A stretch of 35,000 bases of DNA. It comes from Prorocentrum cordatum (lineage: Eukaryota; Sar; Dinophyceae; Prorocentrales; Prorocentraceae). Below the pieces are notes generated by a model. The model searched no databases. It was not told where the DNA came from and worked only from the letters and a program-made list of their open reading frames with translations. The position numbers and the translations under genes were made by a program. Positions within the stretch are counted from its first letter, which is position 1; each line of letters starts with the position of its first letter. Shown here one piece after another: positions 29,976 through 35,000 of this stretch. Location: positions 295,001-330,000 of the forward strand of contig CAUYUJ010018638.1 of NCBI GenBank assembly GCA_963575745.1, written 5' to 3'.

Positions 29976-31975
29976 GAAAGGACGATCTGTGTAGAGCAAC
30001 ACACGCGATGCAATCTGTATATTTCACTATAGATGGAACAGTATATGTTGTAGAAGCCATGGTGTGCAATTCTTCGTGTTCCAATATGTGTGGGGAAACT
30101 TGTGTGGTGCATGTACCTATCTTGAGAAATCCACTTTGGCTGTCTTGAAGCTGTCCTCTCCACTGCTCGTGCAAACATCTCACCCTCCCACCCGCAACTT
30201 GGTCACAAGACCTCTTAAGACCGTGACGGTCGGTACCACATGAAACTTGGCAACGACATCGACGCCGAAGACGACAGCGACAACGACGATGACGACGACG
30301 CCGACGACGACTACGACGACACCGACGACGACTCCGCCGACTCCGCCGACGACGACAACGACGACGACGACGACACCGCCGACGACTCCGACGCCGACGA
30401 CAACACCGACGACGACGACGATGACGCCGACGACGACGACAACGACGACAACGCCGAAGACGCCGACGACGACGACGACGATGCCGACGCCGACGACAAC
30501 GACGACGCCGACGACGACGAAGACGACGACATCCACGAAAACGACGACGACGAGGGAAGTGGGAGGACGACGACGGCGACAACGACGACAACGACGACGC
30601 CGACCCAGACGACGACGACGAGGGAAGTGGGACGACGACGACCACTCCGACGCCGACGCCGACGACGCCGACGACGGCTACGACGACACCGGCGGCGACT
30701 CCGACGACGATGACGACAGCGACAACGACGATGACGACGGCGCCGACGACGACTACGACGACACCGACGACGACTCCGACGACGACGACGACGACGACGA
30801 CACCGACGACGCCGACAACGACGACGCCGACGCCGACGACGACGACGCCGACGAAGACGACAACGACGACGCCGACGCCGACGATGAAGACGACGATGAA
30901 GACGACGATGAAGACGACGACGATGACGAAAACGACGACGACGAGGGAAGTGGGAGGACGACGACGGCGACAAAGACGACAAAGACGAGGGGGGAGGGAG
31001 AACGGCGACGACGCGCACGACGAAGAAGGAGGGAGGCCGGAGACGCCGACGACGACAACGAGGGAGGAGGGAAGACGACGACGACGATAACGGCGACGAT
31101 ATACAAAGGACGACGGCGAGACGACGACGACGGACGACGCTGACGACGAGGCAGGAGGAAAGACGACCACGGCGACAACGACGACGGAAACGACAACGAC
31201 GCCAAAGAGGACGACGACGACGGCGAGGCAAGACAGAGGACAACGACGGCGACGACGACGAAGAGGGAGGAGGCAGGATGGCGACGACGACGACGACGAC
31301 GCAAGAGTGCGTGCGCACGCTTTTGTTGAAAATCCGTGTTGCGAAACCCTGTGTGTTTGTATGTTGTTTGGACACTCGGTTTGGAAACCCTTCCGAAACC
31401 GAAGGTATTTGAACGATTCCGGCATGCGCGCGCAACGACGCGCGCACGCGCTCTTCGTCCCATTTTGTGCAGAGAGTTCTCGCGACGGTACGCGCGCAAG
31501 GGCGTTCGAACGATTTCGACATACGCGCTCGCGAAGCCCTCTTGGTAGTATGTTGTGAAAATCTTGAAGAACCTATGGTTTTCTGAAGATTTCGCAAGAA
31601 AACGCGCGTAAGTTTTTTAGAGAATCCGTGTTGCGAAACCCAGTGTTTTTGTATGTGTTTTGTAAACTCGGTTTTGAAATCCGTCTGCAACCAGAAAGGT
31701 GTTTGAAGGATTTCGGCATGCGCGCGACGACGCGCGCGTGTGCACTTCGTTTCGTGTTTTGCAAGGGATTATTGAAACATTGTGTTTTTTTGATGAACGG
31801 GTGCGCGCGCATAGTATGTTTTGCAAAGGATGGCGGATGGGGTGATACTGGCCAACGTGGGATAATGCAAATTCATATTTCGGATGGGCGATGGGGCAAA
31901 ATCGTATGTAAATTGCAATGCGAAAGAGAGAATCGTTGAGTCTGGCTGGGGAAGGGTGGTAGAGCCTTGTTTTTG
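29976..31975 (+). repeat. Composite satellite unit 7
   Basis: Module A is short (about 29990-30115). Module B (30140-30245) is nearly identical to units 4 and 5. Module C is the longest in the window (30245-31305) and is itself duplicated: blocks ending GAGGGAAGTGGGAGGACGAC occur at about 30553 and 30944. Module D copies start at 31337 and 31628, 291 bp apart as in unit 2. Module E is at 31770-31970. Minus-strand open frames of 459 and 501 codons are by-products of the repeats. Confidence 0.9.
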
Positions 31976-32190
31976 TGGGAGAAACGGAGGGGAAATACAG
32001 GCTGTGCAATCGATGTGAGACTACCGACGTGGTGAAACCGATGCTGCGCAGTTCATGTTGTGCAATATATGTGGTGCGCTGGATGCGGCGACGGGGTGGC
32101 GACGGCGACGACCTGGTGGTCAGGCCCAGACGGCGGGTGCCGGCGAGGCGGCAACGGGGCGGCGACGGCGACAACATAGCCGCCAGACTG
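31976..32190 (+). repeat. Short 14-bp field and 75-bp array remnant
   Basis: GTTGTGCAATATATGTGGTGCGC leads straight into GGCGACGGGGTGGCGACGGCG and the 75-bp-type sequence, ending with ACATAGCCGCCAGAC. It repeats the arrangement seen after unit 5. The tail AAACCCTACGTGTAAGCAGTGTTTG follows at 32224. Confidence 0.8.
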
Positions 32191-32269
32191 GAGGCGAGGC
32201 CCACTTGCAGAGAACTGGGGCAAGAAACCCTACGTGTAAGCAGTGTTTGAGCAAGGTGTTGCTATTCAG

Positions 32270-32391
32270 ATGTAGCCCAAGATGGACCCCAAACGGTGTG
32301 GAATCTACAATGTGCAATCCACGCGGTGCAACCTACGTGGTGCAACCCATGTTGTGAAGCAGAAGTGGTGACATGCTGTGCAACAACTTAA
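32270..32391 (+). repeat. 14-bp period repeat field, left part
   Basis: ATGTGCAATCCACGCGGTGCAACCTACGTGGTGCAACC shows the 14-base spacing of GTGCAA. It is interrupted by the element at 32392. Confidence 0.85.
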
Positions 32392-32626
32392 TGGGCCCTG
32401 GAAACGACAAGGCCGTTTTCTTACCGGTTCCGTTTGCCGTTTATTTGCCGGTTCCGACGCCGTTTTTTTAGTGGTTCCGTCGCCGGTGTTTGACCGGTTC
32501 CGGCTCCGGTTCCAATCCTGGAACCGTTTTTTTGCCGTTTCCGGTCGCTGTTTGTTTGCCGTTTCCATTTTCAAGGGACACTTTTTCGGAAACGGTGAAA
32601 AACGGCCCTGCCGTTTCCGGGGCCCA
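32392..32626. mobile_element. 235-bp inverted-repeat element (third family)
   Basis: Left end TGGGCCCTGGAAACGACAAG followed by GCCGTTTTC. The right end, reversed, reads TGGGCCCCGGAAACGGCAGG followed by GCCGTTTTTC, so about 29 bases match with three to four differences. The interior is made of GCCGTTTCC and CCGGTTCCG motifs in both orientations. It lies within a 14-bp repeat field, as if inserted there. There is no coding frame and no clear target duplication. Confidence 0.75.
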
Positions 32627-33215
32627 CAAAGGCAACATATGTAGTGCCATCTACGTGGGCCAATGTGTGAGATCCAACCTGCGTGCTGCAATATATACGG
32701 TTGTGGAATAGATGGTGCGCCGTGTATGGTGAGCACTCTATGTAATGCGATCTAAGTGGTGCAATCTACGTGGGGCAACCAACGAGTCCCAAAACATGTT
32801 ACGCAATGTCTGTTGTCCACTATCGGGGGTGCGACACATGTAGTGCCATCTATGTGATGCGATACCCGTGGCGCAACCTATGTGAAGCCATGTCTGGTGT
32901 GCAATATCGATTGTGCCATGTATGTGGTACATTATGTGCTGTGTTAGATGGCAAGACAATCTGTGCAATGCGACAGGCGTTGAGCATTGTACACGGTGCT
33001 ATATATGTGATTGTGCAATCAACGCTGCGCAGTGAGCGTAAAGCAATCTATGCTGTGAACGACCCAGGACATGCCATCTGCGTGCTGCCGTGTACAAGAA
33101 GCAATGGACATGGTTTGATCTACGCGGTGCAAATCTAAGCGTCGAAATCTATGCATCACGCCTTACGTAGCGCAACATTTATTGTCAATATATGTTGTGC
33201 AGTATATGCGGTTGT
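32627..33215 (+). repeat. 14-bp period repeat field, right part
   Basis: About 590 bases of degenerate TGTGGTGCAATCTA units (for example TAGTGCCATCTATGTGATGCGATACCCGTGGCGCAACCTATGTG). It is the longest such field in the window and is not followed by module B, so it is free of the rest of the composite unit. Confidence 0.85.
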
Positions 33216-33515
33216 GCAGCCTGCCCCAGCGAGGGAACCAATTTACACAGCAGCCTGCCCCAAGCGATTTTCGAACACACGATGCCCACGCGTTTTCTTG
33301 TGATGATTCGGCGACAACCGGGCCGAATACAGACGTGTCTGGGTTGAGATGCACTGTTGCCTCATCTCTTCGGCTTCACTTCGGGATTACTTTGGGCCCA
33401 CCACCGTGTACCCGAATGAACCTGGATATATCGGTGCAAATCATCATTCCAAGAATGTTGGTTAGCTGTCTGTTTTATGTTTCGTGTTGCCGTGGGTTCG
33501 TGAACATGTTTTTTG
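33216..33515. other. Unique spacer, direct repeat GCAGCCTGCCCC
   Basis: GCAGCCTGCCCC(A)AGCGA occurs twice about 33 bases apart at its start. No upstream part of an RNase H or reverse transcriptase was recognised here. Confidence 0.35.
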
Positions 33516-33743
33516 ATGCCACCCTCGCCATCCATTATCATCAAGCATGATTCGGAATACGTGGCTGGCGTGGCTCAGCGGCGCACCCGGGGGAGGGCGA
33601 ACCTTCGACTTGCTTTTCGTGTTCGTCACACGTTTGATCCGGTTGCTTCTCATAGTGTCTTCAAGAACGTGGACAACCAGGCAAGGCAACTCTTGAACGA
33701 CCGGGCTGATCATCTGGCCGGCTGTGGCGTCAATGGGATCTGA
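33516..33743 (+). pseudogene. RNase H-like domain fragment
   Basis: The open frame reads SIIIKHDSEYVAGVAQRR near its start and LLNDRADHLAGCGVNG at its end, then TGA. In RNase H proteins the motif (T)DSxYV carries the third catalytic Asp, and the N(D/E)xADxLA motif carries the last. Both Asp are present, with a strand/helix region of usual size between. The His loop, usually VKGHxG, aligns with VDNQAR at exactly the usual spacing from the last motif, so the His appears replaced by Gln. The first two acidic residues and any reverse transcriptase are not visible upstream. It is probably a decayed retroelement remnant. A distal exon of a cellular RNase H gene is the alternative. Confidence 0.5.
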
Positions 33744-33955
33744 TGCGGCCGCGCTGATGTCCATCGTTGGGTTGGTTTTGCTGGCTAACCCATGCGCTAC
33801 GGGGACTGGCGGCCCCGGCTCAGTTTCCACACGTGCGGTTGCGTGATATGTGTAACGCGACGTACGCGGCGCACTATATGCGATGCAACTTGTGCTGGAA
33901 TGGAACTAAGAGCGCGCCATAGGCACGATTTTATTCCTGCACTCTACGACGCGCA
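33744..33955. other. Spacer ending in degenerate 14-bp repeats
   Basis: Short unique sequence, then GTGTAACGCGACGTACGCGGCGCACTATATGCGATGCAAC (33850-33893), a weak 14-bp field that precedes the next 75-bp array. Confidence 0.45.
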
Positions 33956-34165
33956 TTCCAACGGCGACGACGGGCGGCGATGAGGCGGCAACGAAGCGGC
34001 GACGGGGCGCCGACAGCGGCCACATAGCCGCCAGACAGAAGACGCGGCCCAGACGACAGGCGGCGACGAGGCGGCGACGGCGGCCACATAGCCGCCATGC
34101 CGAAGACGTGACCCAACTCCCTAGAACAGAACGAGGAAACCCAAAATACAAGCACGCATTGGGGA
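33956..34165 (+). repeat. 75-bp-type GC-rich array remnant and tail
   Basis: GGCGGCGATGAGGCGGCAACG, GGCCACATAGCCGCCAGAC and GGCCACATAGCCGCCATGC are diverged units. The tail GAAACCCAAAATACAAGCACGCATTGGGGAATTC (34136-34169) matches the tails at 10609 and 32224. Confidence 0.75.
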
Positions 34166-34169
34166 ATTC

Positions 34170-34245
34170 GTACGTGTCTATATATAAAAAAACAAATAAA
34201 TATATGAATATATATATATATATATGTATGAACATATGTATTCGT
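34170..34245 (+). repeat. (TA)n / AT-rich microsatellite
   Basis: TATATATAAAAAAACAAATAAATATATG followed by (TA)n at 34206-34226. Confidence 0.85.
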
Positions 34246-34362
34246 ATATGTTACTGTTTCGTCTGTGTGTAGATGGACTTGTCTACAGTTGTGAACATGT
34301 ATACGCGTCATCATGTCCCTGGCACTTTGAAGCGTGGGAGAAAGCCAAGGTCTGCCTCGCAA

Positions 34363-34480
34363 TGTGTGTGCGAGCGCGTGTGTGCGTGTGTGTGTGCGCG
34401 TGCGCGCACGCGCGCGTGCGTGTGCGTGCGCGTGCGCGCGTGCGCGTGCGCACCCCATTGTGTGCGCGCGCACGCGTGCG
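34363..34480 (+). repeat. Alternating GT/GC tract (Z-DNA type)
   Basis: About 115 bases of nearly strict purine-pyrimidine alternation: GTGTGTGCG, GCGCGTGCGCGCACGCGCGCG, GTGCGCGCGTGCGCGTGCGC. Confidence 0.95.
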
Positions 34481-34804
34481 TCGGGCCGTCGAGGGCCAGC
34501 GACCAGCCGCATGGGAGCAACTGACCGCGGCCTGCGCCAGCGGGGGCCCACGTGGGCCGCTCAGAAAGCAGAGAGGATGTAATCCCGAGGCTCCAGAGAA
34601 GGAAATGCGCAGATCACCGACAGCGAGAACATTCGCACCGTCAGCACGCCCTGCCTAGCGCAGACGCGCCCAGTGGCCATCCCAAGGGGGCCAGCCGATG
34701 ACCACTCTCGGGGCAACCCCAGCAGTGGCTAGAGGCGGCCCGCCGAGGGACCACACCAGCATGCTGTGCGAGGGTGCTCCCTAAGGGCTGACAACCTCTC
34801 ACCA
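34481..34804. other. GC-rich unique spacer
   Basis: No array or recognised motif. It could be 3' flank of the candidate gene end at 34805. Confidence 0.3.
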
Positions 34805-35000
34805 TCAAGTTCGTCGTGGGGGGATCGGCCGCGAAGCCTCCAGGACCTCCTCGACCATATCCTGCCCTGCGGGGGTCAGCGCGCCCTCGTCGTTGACGCA
34901 GGCCGTCGACGCCGCCTCCGCAAAAGACGGGGGAGGTTCCCGGACAGCGAACCCGGGCGCAGGGACAGCGCCGCCGTCCGCGACGTGAGGGCTGCCAGGG
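34805..35000 (-). CDS. Possible C-terminal coding segment, continues past the window
   Basis: Reading the minus strand from the right edge, one frame runs 64 codons and stops at TGA (complement of 34805-34807). It contains FAVREPPPSFAEAAS, then CVNDEGALTPAGQDMVEEVL, with mixed acidic and hydrophobic residues and mostly G or C at third codon positions. This looks more like protein than the Arg/Pro-rich frame alongside it. A GTGAG donor-like site lies just beyond the stop, so an alternative frame spliced there cannot be ruled out. The family is not recognised. It would be the last exon of a gene lying mostly to the right. Confidence 0.35.
   Translation of the reverse strand, partial: PGSPHVADGGAVPAPGFAVREPPPSFAEAASTACVNDEGALTPAGQDMVEEVLEASRPIPPRRT

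Noticed and set aside
29920-31690. Minus-strand frames of 501 and 459 codons
   Set aside because: They overlap each other in different frames over the same triplet array and module D, with no motif.
33220-33330. A TTCGAA-containing segment on the minus strand considered as a tRNA B box
   Set aside because: No matching acceptor stem, anticodon arm or A box at the right spacing. I found no convincing tRNA or rRNA in the window.

Overview
This window is eukaryotic nuclear DNA from an unidentified, repeat-laden genome. There are no compact gene runs, no operons and no ribosome binding sites. Most of the length is tandem arrays, microsatellites and short inverted-repeat elements, and almost every long open frame is a by-product of an array whose unit keeps several frames open. 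A protein-kinase signature interrupted by an intron shows that it is not bacterial. One proposed intron uses GC-AG borders. Such introns are common in dinoflagellates, so an alveolate or other protist is my best guess, but I found no diagnostic marker and hold this weakly.

Layout. 1-1440: two clean tandem arrays (102 bp and 73 bp units). 1640-2720: GT/GA/TA microsatellites and a degenerate 11-bp array. 2780-10245: five consecutive copies of a modular composite satellite. Its module order is A, 14-bp period repeats; B, a conserved block of about 110 bp; C, (GAC)n; D, units of 270-300 bp with a CG-rich palindrome; E, a conserved block of about 200 bp. The run is closed by a 75-bp array. 10990-16800: the most gene-like part, with two minus-strand exons matching the catalytic core of a casein kinase 1 (CK1)-type kinase, four copies of a MITE-like element, and a second terminal-inverted-repeat element. 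15200-18300: polypurine and polypyrimidine tracts, then a satellite of 120-130 bp rich in GGATCC. 18400-20900: short arrays, a symmetrical fold-back, and the fifth and best-preserved MITE. 20930-22200: balanced-composition DNA with unrecognised open frames. 22200-24050: CT/TA microsatellites and another 11-bp array. 24250-26490: a 28-bp palindromic array organised in a higher-order repeat of about 460 bp, then a repeat of about 150 bp. 27200-28570: G-runs, an 11-bp array and a reversed (GTC)n array. 28650-32190: two more composite-satellite copies, again followed by the 75-bp array. 32270-33215: a long 14-bp-period field interrupted by a 235-bp inverted-repeat element. 33516-33743: an RNase H-like fragment. 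34360-34480: a long alternating purine-pyrimidine tract. 34805-35000: a possible gene 3' end entering from the right edge.

Only three coding signals carry weight: the CK1 catalytic exons (strong motif evidence), the RNase H-like fragment (moderate), and the right-edge C-terminus (weak). The most notable features are the seven-copy composite satellite and the cluster of inverted-repeat elements lying in or next to the kinase introns.
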